Shown piece after piece: positions 34,413 to 47,074 of a stretch of DNA of 64,000 bases. The stretch comes from Marisa cornuarietis (lineage: Eukaryota; Mollusca; Gastropoda; Architaenioglossa; Ampullariidae), in the NCBI GenBank assembly GCA_004794655.1, contig SMMW01000559.1, positions 186,001 to 250,000 on the forward strand, in the 5' to 3' direction. Position numbers and translations under genes: made by a program. The stretch's first letter is position 1. Every line of letters starts with the position of its first letter. A model generated the notes under the pieces. It did no database searches. It was not told the origin of the DNA and saw only the letters and a program-made list of their open reading frames with translations.

Positions 34413-37400
34413 CCGTTTCTATGCGTTATCCCTTTTTCTTTCCTGTCGTCTTGGTTGGTTTCTTCAATTTCTCCCTATCATGATTATTGTTGTTATAATT
34501 AGTATCATTTGTATCATTTGTAAAGCGCCATGAGCCTGCTCTTAGGGCTGGGATATTTCGCTATAAAAATAACCTTTAATGATAATAATAATGATGCTGG
34601 ATGTTCGAATGTTTTGTATGAGCTTCTGACCTTAGATTATACTAATAGGTTCTAATACTGGATTTAAATTTAATTAACAAGATGACGTTTAATGCCGCGT
34701 TTGATCTTTACAGGTATTAGCCCTAACCCAGGGATTTTAAACCTGTAGTCGTTATGTCTCCAGGTTATGTGTATAACTGTGTTCAGGGTCTGCCGCCCAT
34801 TTAATGAAAGCTTTGTAGCATGCTTAAGATCTGCCGTGATCCTTGTTCTATGTCCCCAACGACTGTTTATTTTGTATTAATATGAACAAACGAAACTGAA
34901 AAAAACATTAACATTTCGAATTTTGGAATAAGTAATAAGTTGAAGGGAAGCCCAGTGGCAGCCTTTTATGTTTAGTTGTGTGGCACAGACCTATGCGTGC
35001 ATCGAAATGTGTGTGCTCCGTGACATCTGGCAGAAAACGACCAGACTGAACTAAAAACTGAAGATCAATAGATGCTTTTTTCCGCTTAATGGCTATTAAA
35101 GTAAAAGCAGTAGACGGCCAAAAAAGAGAAACTACATTTTGTCTGTAGCACACAGCTTTAGTAAATTAAAGCAAAAGTAGCAAATGAAGATTGAATAAAA
35201 AGACAGATGAAAAACACGGGAAACGCAAGACAGTAGCTATGACCATTACAATATATGTTCTTCTGGCACAGAGTATCATTAATATTATAATTCTTACATG
35301 GTGACATAAATCATTCTTTCTTGAACGAATTGTTGTACTTATCATGATCTTCAATACTTTTGAAAGACTCCAGCTACAGTTGCAGGTAAGCTTGACATGT
35401 TGTTCTCTGTCTTTTGAGGTAGATGGGTTTTTTTTTAAACTCTTCCATCAGTTTGACAAGTCTTATTCGCCTGATTACCTCAACCAGGAAAAAGCAACAA
35501 ATTAAAAGCTAAGCCTTTTCTGCACATTGGTTTGTGTTTTTCTCTGGTCTGGGTTGTCTGAGCCTCCAATCGTCTTTCCGTAGAAAAAGTCATAAATTAT
35601 AGAAGGGAGACGTGTGTTACGAACACTGTAATGTACAGAAAATACTCACCAATACTCACAAACCAAACCCAAAACATTCTGTAAACTACCATTCAACTGC
35701 ATCGATAAAAGAGTGGCTTTTTATGATCCACCTTACATTGGGACATCGTGATGTCCTTATCACAAAGGGCCAGCCAATGTCAGGAATGCAGTAAAGGTGT
35801 GTTCGTGAGTATGTATGGACAGGCTGGAAGGCTTGGAAGTTGAATCGACCAAAGTAAGTCGTTTATAATATTTAAAGTGTCTTCCACGGACCTAGACCGG
35901 TGTCGAATGTTTAAATAATTTGCTTGCTGTAAGGCCGAACATCACAGACCGTTGCCCAAGGGGCCTATACCTTTCATAAGAACTGTGTGCTCGAGAGATT
36001 GTTGGAGTGTGAATTAAGGATGATAATCAGCGAGAGATTTTTTTTAGATATATATATATATATATGTGTGTGTTTCATCAGACCTGCGTGATATTTTAGA
36101 AACTCATTAGTGATTGATAGTGTGTGTGACCACTTGAAACTGCTTGTTGATATTATATCATAGTACTGGCTTTAAAGAAAAGAAAAAGAATACAAAATAA
36201 AATAGCTAAAAGAAAAGAATACTCCAGAAAAGAACAAAAGAAGAAAAGAGGTATTACACCAGTACGAATCCACTTGCAAAACTTTTAATATAACACGGGT
36301 AAGCCCACAGGCAGATGACTGTTGTATGTTGAATGAAAGAACATGTGTCAGTGACTGTGTCTAAGTCCCTGTGACTTGTCCCAGTCTACTGTGTCCTGAC
36401 AGCCAAACACACATAAAGACTTCTCAGAGGACATAGAAACAAGTGTGAAGAAATGTATACATTTCGTACAGAAATTTTTCAATCTTAGCATTTAATTTAA
36501 ATGTGTTTTTGCGTACTAATAAACCAAATTTAATTTTCTAGCTAAAAAGTGTGTAGAAGAAAAAAAGTGCCGTACAAAAATAGATAGGGATGCAAACCAC
36601 ACGATACACAATAATCTTTTAATTCAATAAATTTTCTTATTCTACAAACCTTCTTATACTTTACACACACACACACACACACACCTGCTTTATACCAAAT
36701 TAGTAAACTAATGCATCTAAAAACATTACAACACGCGCAGTCATTTTCAGCCATGCAAGAGTAGAGAAAGATGGCGGCCTACATGTACCAACTTTCACCA
36801 AATGTTTTGGACATCAACCAATGTTAAGCGATTCTTTTTGAGTAAAGAATTTGAGTGGAAAAGAACCAGAACTGCTGAATCCAGCATTCAGGAGCTATCG
36901 ATCAGTTTTTGCCTTGTCTTACCCTTGAACTAAAATTGTTCAGCTTTTATAGCCTGACTGTCACATCATTCTAGCAACACTTCTACTTATATGTATGATA
37001 CATCTTCATCATTACTAGGTAATAGGGGGAGGATTTCCATAGGCTACCATAAGCGTCTTTGGTGAAATGATTTTGAAAAAGTCTCATTTTTGATAAACAA
37101 GATGTATTCAAAAATTAACTGCCGTGTCTCTCTTTTGAATAACGTCCACTGAGTTTTCTTGTTCTTCAACAAGTTCTTTGTATTCTTGGGGGAGATCACA
37201 CGAGAACTCTCAGAATCTATATTGTTTTCCTATATCTACAGTTTTCAGATATCTTTCAGTTTTTCTGATGCAAAACAGACCTGTTTTATCTAATTTAAAT
37301 TTGAGCTCCATGTTGTGAAATTTAAATGGTAAACAAATATGCTGATAGTTCAACAGCCTATTTCTTCAACTAAAAAAAGTGTCGAGGCTGACGGTTTTGG

Positions 37401-37482
37401 GGTGGGGGACATTTCTTAGGCTACATTGCAAAAGACTTATTCCCGCTTAACTGAATACTCTGTCACTCACATGAATAACACC
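33348..37482. other. Gene-free stretch with a possible retroelement tail and small microsatellites
   Basis: (ATT)n lies at about 34373-34411. At 34520-34600, TGTAAAGCGCCATGAGCCTG and TATTTCGCTATAAAAATAAC followed by AATAAT repeats resemble a LINE or SINE 3' tail on the plus strand. (TA)n lies near 36046-36066 and (CA)n at 36662-36684. No gene is supportable. Confidence 0.35.

Positions 37483-37558
<76 letters not shown>
37483..37558. repeat. (GACA)n microsatellite
   Basis: About 19 copies of the tetranucleotide GACA. Confidence 0.97.
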
Positions 37559-37769
37559 CCCAAACTGGCAGAGACAGGAAAAGAAACACAAAGAGACAGA
37601 AATAGATTCTTTTAAGTTCTCTGATTCGTCATTTTTTACAGGAATTGTTGAGTTAATTTCCGTTTTGGCTGCATCTCCGAGGACCAGCGCTCACAGGAAA
37701 CAACCCAAAGTGCGGAATAAAAGCTTCACCTCGGGAAAACGGAGCTGGAATATCCATGGGAATAACATT

Positions 37770-38170
37770 CGCAAAACATTGCGTGGCGGCGCGCAGTATT
37801 TAGGCTCTGGGCGTCCGCTTCTCGCTGCCTTTTATGCCCAGCGCAGTTCTCTCTGCTAATTACGCCATTCCGCCAGCAGACGGCGCTGTGGTGGCAGCCT
37901 TCCAATGACGACAATGGCGCGACGTCATCAGCGGAAAGAGTTGGACATGACGTGTAACTCTGACAGTTATGTTTTGTAGACATGATTACGTCAGGCATTA
38001 CTTCCTGTCAAAGAGATTTGAAAACAGCGACCAGGGCATGGCGGTTGTTACATTACCACTTCCACGCATGCGCGCTTACAGAAATTTTCGCCCACGAGCT
38101 GCTGTTTGCTCCGCCTCCTCGATGTCTTGCGTCCTTAGCGAGGGCTAGACTGGGCCTGACCTTTCCGATA
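37770..38170. promoter_or_regulatory. GC-rich candidate promoter or enhancer with CRE-like sites
   Basis: The block is CpG-rich against AT-rich surroundings. It holds three CRE-like words within about 75 bp (GACGTCA near 37921, TGACGTG near 37949, TACGTCA near 37987), an NRF1-like GCATGCGC near 38067, and a CTCF-like CCAGCAGACGGCGC at 37873-37886. No gene start is evident on either strand. The nearest gene end is gene B at 40431. The motif matches are by eye. Confidence 0.35.
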
Positions 38171-40304
38171 CGTTATCGACGGGAAAACCACTAATTAAAA
38201 AAGCACAGAAAGATGGTAATTTATATCTTTTTATAACTGTACAACTTGACGAATTGATGCATCTCGGACATGAAACCTCTCTTCCAACTTGCACACGACA
38301 GTCTCTTGTTGTCAGAATGCTTCTGGAACTTTCGTTCAAGGTATACGTAGTCTTACATCAGAAAGCGCCACTACTGAAAGGAATAATCAGATATGTATGA
38401 TCATGCGGTCTGTTACGTGATAGGTAAAGAACAGTTTTTAATTGTATATATAAATATATGTCCCATAGCTGTGACACACCATTGGGGGACTTGATGAGAT
38501 GCAGATCAGCAATAATCACTAGAGAGAAATCAAAATGGCTTCTCTGGAAACAAGAAAGATTTTTTAAATGAATTTAATGAATGCCTTTCCACTGCAACAA
38601 AATCTAGAACAAAATAAGAAAAGTGGATTTCCAGAACAGACATGTTGATCACCCTTGAATTGAAAGTGTGTAATACCATGCCGTTTTTGTGGCGGGTGGA
38701 ATTTAGTCTCCAAGCAATTTTTTCCTTTAGGTTGCATTACCCACGTAAGATGCCCAGCAAAGCTGAGATAAAACCCAAAGGGGTTATGCAAGACCTCAAG
38801 TTTATTACAAATCAAGGAAAGCAGTCAAACTTTCTTTAACATTAGTTATGTACGAAAACATGTCACGAGTGCCATAACATGACATATCCGCAAAACACAA
38901 CGATTAACCGGCTATCTCATAAAATAGTGATATAACAGGGAAAAATGCAGGATGTTACCTTTTATTGGCTTTCTCTCATCTACAAACCCACGCGTACAAA
39001 ATCACACACACGCATACATACAAATACATACACATATTTACATAAGCGCACACGCACACACACACACTCACACACACACACACACAGTTAAAATGATTTA
39101 GGCATGGGGAGTACTTCAACATTGTCCTCATCAGTGTGGAAACATTTTACAGATTATCGTACCACGCTCATGCAATATTTGGATACAGTAATAGCATATC
39201 AAGTCTTAGTCGGCGCATGCGTGCGTGTGTGTTGCTCGCTCTTTTTTATTTACATTAAATATATTAACGAAAAATATATTAATTTATCAAAATATTAAAG
39301 TAATGACAGTATAATTACAAGACCCGGACACATATTACAACACTTACATTTTAAGCTATATTATAAATCGTTTTCATCATGCATAAGGTAATAACATATA
39401 TATATATATATATGTGTGTTATTTGACTTGCCAGTTATAACATTTTTATGTCACATCTCCTGCAATACAGAACATAACAGTAATTTCGTGTGAAGATGTG
39501 ATAGCCTTGGCGAAGGCTCAGCGTGAATATTTCTCTCTTTCCACCAAGCTCAATCATCTGAAAAAATGGCAAGTTGTCAAGTGTCTTACTTCGATTACAC
39601 ATAAATATGTAAAAATCCCGAATAATATTTCCCAAGTCCTGTAACGCCTACATGTTGACAACAACAATGTTCGTCACCTTTGTAGTAAAGCAGCCCGACA
39701 CTTAAAACATTTCACTAGCATCTTTTCGCTTATTTTACCGCCCGTTCTCTTCCAGAAATATCAGCAAGCCTGTCGTGATAAGGTAAGGAAAAAAGAAAAT
39801 GCAAACAAAATCCGCTATCGGTGAAAGATATCCTTTTGGGCGAACAAAAAGCAAGGCTACAATATAATGGTCTGCAATCTTAGATGGCGCTCAGATCCTA
39901 GCAGAAGAAACCCGAGTCGGGCATTATGGTGAACAATTGCAGCCCGTGTGAGAACTTCCTTCCTGCGCCGTTACACAAATTCAGAGCGGTGTTTTGTGGA
40001 GTTGAGGGCACAGCCAGAAGGGTGAGGGAAGGAAGGGCTGAATGGGGTAAAAATTCAGTAGAAAGGAAAGCCAAGACTGCAGCCATTTTCTGGGATGGAT
40101 GGAATGATTTGGTGACGTCGCTGCAAACAACACATCCAAGCCCAGGATTTTTTTTAAATTATGGTTTTGTTCAGATTTGTGAAAAAAGGGGGGAAGGGGT
40201 ACGAGAGAAGTGTTTCGTGATGGAAAACACCATCTGGGTTGGGTGGAATGATTGGTGACGTCACTGCAAACACGTCCGACCAGTGACTTTGTGTTTTGTT
40301 TTTG
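38171..40304. other. Gene-free 3' flank of gene B
   Basis: I see only short (CA)n and (TA)n runs (39056-39087, 39397-39413) and, at 40092-40129 and 40236-40270, two copies of a sequence sharing TGGAATGATT and GGTGACGTC-CTGCAAACA. The second copy contains a perfect CRE palindrome, TGACGTCA, at 40256-40263. Confidence 0.4.
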
Positions 40305-40308
40305 CTTA

Positions 40309-40318
40309 TTTATTTATT
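40309..40318 (-). promoter_or_regulatory. Candidate polyadenylation signals of esterase gene B
   Basis: Overlapping AATAAA hexamers on the minus strand lie about 115 bp past the gene B stop codon, within an AATAAATAAATAA run. Confidence 0.55.
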
Positions 40319-40430
40319 TATTTAAAAAAATGGAGGAGCGCAGGACAGAAAAGTCTCGTAGATAAAGACACCAATGAAGGAGTGTAATGTTTTCAGATCT
40401 CACTTTGGATTTCAAGAGTGACTGTAACAT

Positions 40431-41035
40431 TTAGTTGCCACCGGAGTGAGGCACGACGCCCTTTTTTAACCAGTAGTTGCAGCGGTCTCTGTTGAAATGG
40501 TCCACCGGAAACACGTGATCAGATAACAGCGCCGTGCAAGAGTGGAATGGCTGCCAGACAGGGGCTTCCGGCCGGCCGTCGCGGGCCACGGCCATGACCT
40601 GCTGGCGCAGCACGCGCTGAAAGTCGAGGTCCGACTTCTCGGGCGTGAAGCCCAGCGCAGCAAAGTCGCCGAAGAAAGCCAGCAGGTCCCAGGAGTGGAA
40701 GGCGTAGCCGGGTCGCCACAGAGGATGCAAGACGGCGATTGGGTGGGAGGGGCATGACGTCACCACTGCTCTGTACACCTGTGCGTGCGAGAGGCCGGCG
40801 GCTGCGTCAGCCATGGCGTCGGTCGGGCAGGTGAAGCGAGTGTCGCTGACCATGCTGGTGTACTGGTACTCAGGAGTCAGCTGGTCCTCGGGTGGGTAGA
40901 GTTCCAGCGCCGTGTCCGCCACATCCTCCCCGAAGGGCGCCAGGCGTTTTCTGACCTCGCTTTCGTACCGCGACCAGGTCCAGTTGCGGATGTCCAGGTC
41001 AAAAGGCATCAGGTCAGCTTCTTGGGCTGTGGTTG
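40431..41035 (-). CDS. Gene B exon 5: C-terminal domain with Glu406 and His514
   Basis: The acceptor CTTTGAACAG|CA was chosen over a second AG 9 bp further in, because it restores the TxTAQEAD alignment with gene A. The exon carries AQEAD (Glu406), YAFHSWDLLAFFG (His514) and ends SGGN before TAA at 40433-40431. It is GC-rich (many CpGs), unlike its flanks. No C-terminal anchor is present. Confidence 0.92.
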
Positions 41036-44000
41036 CTGTTCAAAGATTTTTAAAACCCCGATTGCCACTCAACATAGGAAATAAGACATATTTTATTTTT
41101 AAGACACCCCCAAAATATATTTAAAAAAACTGATAAAAGGAACAATAATCAAACAAAGATCTGTCTTTCTGAAGTCGGGAAGATAAGACATATGTGTTAT
41201 GACATACACTTAAAGGTAACGACATAGGCAATTAAATTCTTAAACTATGCGGACATTTTTAGACTTTATTAAAAGAAGAAAAGTAATGGTTTTAACTAAG
41301 TAAAAAAGCATCAGCGTATAAAAGTATCATCAAATTTGTGTACACAATACAATTCTTAATTTCATTAACTTAGTAGTTCTCTTTACAATACTAATAACAC
41401 GTACCTATTGACCAGCAGACGAGGCGAGTCAGGTTAAAAAGAAACCTCGCAATCCAGCACCACAAATTTTACTAAATATATCAGATAGTAAGTTGAATTA
41501 TCAACAGCAATGAATAATCACTCACTGAGCAAAGTGGGAATGCTGTTTCCTTGCCCTTGGTGCCAGGTATCTAACGGCGATGCTGTGAGAACATAACCTG
41601 CGAAACACACAAGTGCATTCTGAGAAAGACACTGCCTAAGAACTGAGCTTATGTGATACACTTTGTTCCCTGTCTGTCCTGCACTGTACATTCTTCTTGT
41701 CATAGTGGTCATGGTTTTCATAACTAAGTGGAGCTACTATCAGAAAATTAAAGTTTACGTATCTCACGCTTTGTGTAAAACACACATTATTCGCAAAATA
41801 AGGCGCAGTTTACCCAATAATATCACACGTGAAGAAATATTTTCTCACAACTTTTGTAAGACATCTCAAATTTCAAAAAGATGTCTCGCCATTTACGAGC
41901 ATTTCATACTTTACTAGCAGTTGTCTCTCACAAGCAGTGGTGCTACAGCAAAGCGTGCAGTGAGTTTCTCATAGAAATAAATGTCAAAGTTACAAAACAT
42001 TCTCACCATCAATAACAGGCGCAAGACCGGCAATAGGGCCAGGTTTAGGCAGGTCGAAAAGGTCTTCCGGGTGCCAGTCCGGGAAGATCGTCCAGGGTAA
42101 ATCTCGAATAAGGTCTGAGGCGCTGAGGCTCAGGAGACACTCCACATCAGCACAGCCAGTCTTGTTGAGAAGGACCAGGTTGTCCTGCGAGGCTGCCTGC
42201 ATGTCCTTGGCAAGAAATGGAAGGGGACTGGACACCCAGGCTCTGTGGAACAAGCCAGCGGCCAGGGGTGAAGCCAGCAAAGCAGAGATGGATGATCCCC
42301 CTGAACTGTGACCGAACACTGTCACCTGTAAACAAAGACCCGAGAAATGAGAGGTGAGATTTCCAGGCTCCGATATCGCGAGTGGTACTGAGTCATGGCG
42401 GTCACTTGGATTCTCGATACGACCTGCTTTAGATGTTTGTACCTTCTTCCAAACGCGTGCGAACAAACATACGAACACACACAGTGACGAGTTTTCTCCT
42501 GTCTTTCCCTCCAGGTTTTTCTTCCCAGTCATCCTGAAAGAAAGTCGGAGAGCTTGAGCTCAGTTCTCCGTAAGACTTGAGCAACATTTGGCACATATGA
42601 GGTGAAGAGTTAAGGAACTTTTGCTACATATCAGGTGAAGAGTTAAGGAACGTTTGATACACATCAGGTGAAGGGTTAAGGAACTTTTGATACACATCAG
42701 ATGAAGAGTTAAGGAACGTTTGATACACATCAGGTGAAGAGTTAAGGAACGTTTGATACACATCAGATGAAGAGTTAAGGAACGTTTGATACACATCAGA
42801 TGAAGAGTTAAGGAACGTTTGATACACATCAGGTGAAGGGTTAAGGAACGTTTGATACACATCAGATGAAGAGTTAAGGAACGTTTGATACACATCAGAT
42901 GAAGAGTTAAGGAACGTTTGATACACATCAGGTGAAGGGTTAAGGAACGTTTGATACACATCAGATGAAGAGTTAAGGAACGTTTGATACACATCAGGTG
43001 AAGGGTTAAGGAACGTTTGATACACATCAGGTGAAGGGTTAAGGAACGTTTGATACACATCAGGTGAAGGGTTAAGGAACGTTTGATACACATCAGGTGA
43101 AGGGTTAAGGAATGTTTGATACACATCAGGTGAAGGGTTAAGGAACGTTTGATACACATCAGATGAAGAGTTAAGGAACGTTTGATACACATCAGGTGAA
43201 GGGTTAAGGAACTTTTGATACACATCAGGTGAAGAGTTAAGGAACGTTTGATACACATCAGGTGAAGGGTTAAGGAACGTTTGATACACATCAGGTGAAG
43301 GGTTAAGGAACGTTTGATACACATCAGGTGAAGAGTTAAGGAACTTTTGGTACATATCAGGTGAACAGTCTCCCTTCTGATTATTTTCTCCCAATTCTTC
43401 AGAGCGTCTTGGAGCAGTTACACTCAAACTCTGTCTTTTACTATGTTAGAGAAAGCAGTTGTCCCCATCCCCTTCAGTTTTACAACTGCCATTGATGATG
43501 CTCTTCTAAATCCTAGAAGCTATGAAGCAAATGCCCTTGAACTATGCTGGTGTAAAAGTGGGTGGGGGGAATGAGCGAGAGGCGGAACAACCGACAGGAA
43601 CAGGACTCTCCATCGTGGTCTTTCCTCGGCTAAGCGCAACAGAGTCGTGGCATCTCATCCTCTCTTTGATGTTTTCAGAGGACACGTGAAATAAGGGAAA
43701 GATAATCTCATCAGCTTCCGCTGTTTCCAAGTTCTCCGCCAAAACCCACATTCCAGGCAACCACAAAAATCCGCCCCCAAAAATTAAATTAAATAAGCGA
43801 CTTGAAATGACAGCGTCTGAAATCCTGATTACTTCATGTTTGCCTGCCTCTCAATGAAGAGGGCGGAATATCTTACGAATCTGAGTAAATAACAAAGGTT
43901 AATAGGAGTGATAAATGTGATGGAAAATTAAAGGTCATCCAAAGCAGGAGTATAACGAGATTTAAAAAAAATGACTGTAAATATCAGCGGAGATGGTGAC

Positions 44001-47000
44001 AACGATTGCAAGAAGGATGAGTCATTGGCGAGCTACTTTGCAATCATATCAAACGTGAACACAAAGTAATGGAAAAATATGTGGCCCCTGTCTACCTCGT
44101 ATATTTACTGATAATTTTTTTGCAACTTTATTTCTAGTTATACTTGACATCTACAGGAAACACCAAACGAAGTATTTGACTGATTTTTATATACGCGATA
44201 AAAACTACAAATCTGCTTGAAAAGTAGAAAATTCCTCAAAAGTTTCACCAAGTAACGTACATTTGTAAGCACCTGTGTGTTTTTTTTTTTTACTTTTAGG
44301 GGAAGGAAGCAGAGAAAAGGCTGAAAGGTAAACGTCGTTCTATAAACTTGTCTATAAATATAATAAAGATAACAGGTTTTTCTCTCACCATCCCTCGTTT
44401 GTCTTCCTCTCCCCCAAAGTATTAAAGACATACTTTCCTCTGGACCAGCATTTTGTGGACGGTGCCCATCTCTCATTCACCTTCCCTAACCCTCTATACC
44501 CTTTAAGGAGTCAGGTATCCATTCTCAACAGCTTGGTCGACTGGGGAAAATTGTTGCGGAACATGGGTCTCGAACCGCACCCCTCGCATTGGACGCCAGC
44601 ACTCTCTCTCTCACACGACTCGGTGGTCGGCTCCCCAAAACACTGGCGGTGTGTTAGGAACAAACATCAACTTATTACAAAGAATTAGCACGACTTTTTC
44701 CGGAGACCACTGGCACGGCCAGCTTTGTCATTTGTGAACACCTGCCGATGCACTCAGCTATGCATGGCTAATGTGTCAAGCCTCTTGCTGTGAACATCCC
44801 GTGACCTCAGAACTAACAGCTGATCAGATCTTGCAGAGAGATGCCATGCTGGCTTCTTCATTAAGAACAAGTTCGATATTTTGAGAAAACCCAAGCAAAA
44901 CAATCTAAAAACCGACACTGTTGATCTTCTTCTTCTTCTTCTTATTTTTATTATTATTATCTTATTTATTATTAGGAAAAAAATAAGAGAGAAAAGAAAC
45001 TCAAGAAAGAAACGTCTTCATTTTTAAGTCATCAGACATTACTGACCGTTGCATGCTTACAGCCCAGTCGGCGAATAACTTTTTTTTGTTGAAAAAATGT
45101 GTGCGCAGAACTGGAATATTCTCTCCATAACAAACTTATCATCTGACTAAAAAAAGTTATTTCTAATGGATTCTCTGTTAAGACTTTTTGGAAACGGTAA
45201 TTGACAATACTAATAGACTTCCTCTATAGGGAAGAACAATCATGCAACAGGACAATAATCACGCAGTCGGTTTTCAATCCCAAAATATTTCAAAGGGCAG
45301 TCCACGGAGAAACATGAAACTAAACTTTACAAAAATAATAATAATAATAATAAACCACAGAATTCTGTGTCACGCTAGCATAAAAGAGAATGAGTGATGG
45401 GAAAGCCAATTTTCTAAACATCACTTTTTGTAACAAAGGGATATTATGACACCCCTCTCAGGAAGAAAACTAAATTACCAAACATTCTGCGGTAGGACCA
45501 CTACAGCCTGACAAGCATTGTTTTATATGTAATAATAACATTCAACCATATTGCGCCGCTAACGGCGAAGCAATCAATATATCTTCCTCTATTTCATGGC
45601 TGAGAACGCTTGTTCCTGATGTTTAGATGTGACCAAAATAACTAGAGGAATGCACTGCACCTTCATCCCAGTCTGGTTAAACCTTATTCCATCAATGTCA
45701 TTATTTCTAGTCGATAGAAACATAACTGCTACATTTTTTTCAATAGAACGATGAAATAAGCAGGCGGAAAAAACTAGGACCAGTAACCGCTCTCCATCAC
45801 ATCCAGTATGTTACTGTTATTTACAGGAAGCAAACTGCCGTATCCTAGTAACGAGTTAGAGTTATCCTCTAGCTGCTTGCTAGTCTGAGATGGATGTCGT
45901 ACTTAAGGAGTCGACAAATTCAGGATGAACAAATATGATAGAGATAACAGGTCTCTCTCTCTCTCTCGCCCCCAAACCCTGTTTATCTTCCTCTCTCCCC
46001 CTCCCACCTCTCAGATGAAGATGTTGGTGTTGCTGGTTAGTGATGAAAGGCTAACTGCATTCTTTCCACACTTCCTCTTGAAAACATCCCTCCCTCTAAA
46101 AAACTTCTGAACACTTTCGTGGAGACATGCCATATATCAGCCAACCTGACCCTGCAACGGTATCAGATCAAAGGCTTTGTTCTATGGGTTTGCTCCGTCT
46201 ATCCATACACTGTACAACCAAATTATTTGCCCTCTTGCACGCACGTAGAAACAAAACAAAGCAAATGGGGGAGAAAGAGCCTAAAAAGAGAGCTAGAGAA
46301 AGATCCTTGTTCAGCTTTGACCCACTTGGATATTTTTCCAAACACTTTTTCTGGCCAGATTCTCCATCAAAATAAACAACAGTACACTGCACTAAACAAC
46401 TTTTTCAGAACTCTGATTACCTTATTAGGGTTGCCCCCGAAGTTCCTGATGTTGTCCCTCACCCATCTTAGGGCCAATAGCTGGTCTAGTAAGCCGTAGT
46501 TTCCCGATCTCCAGGTACCAGAGGCCTTGGTCAGAAGGTCAAGGCTCAGAAAGCCTAAAGGCCCCAACCTGTAGTTGAAGCTGATATACACTGCGTTCGT
46601 GCTGGTTGCCAGCTCGGGGGTAGGAGAGTACCCGGGAGTGTTTCCACTGAGGTATACGAGAAAACCCCCATGTATCCAGACCATGACGGGTAGATTGGCC
46701 AAAGGGTCCAAGGTCGGAGTCCAGATGTTGAGATACAGACAGTCTTCGTGGCCAACTGTGTCCGAGTAGTTGAGTCTCCCTGAGGGCTGCGGGCACGGGC
46801 TGCCAAATCTCGTAGCAGGAAAGGTTCCAGACCAGCAGGTTCCCGCGGAGTGGGACATATGCAAGGGTTCCTTCCATCGCCGATCTCCTGCGGGTGGTCT
46901 AGCATAGGGGATGCCTCTGAACACGTGCACACCTTTTTCGACGACACCGCGCACTGGTCCGCATAGTGTGTGAGCCTGCAACAAGGGGCAGTCGTGTCAG

Positions 47001-47035
47001 AGCGACAAACTTTTGCCCTGGTCAAAAAAAAAACA

Positions 47036-47074
<39 letters not shown>

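Noticed and set aside
40466..41124. Frames of 65-99 codons on both strands over 40466-41124
   Set aside because: They are shadows of the GC-rich exon 5 of esterase gene B in other frames or antisense.
42560..43427. 254- and 267-codon minus-strand repeat proteins
   Set aside because: They derive from a 33-bp minisatellite inside intron 2 of the esterase gene. Period divisibility by three explains the open frames.
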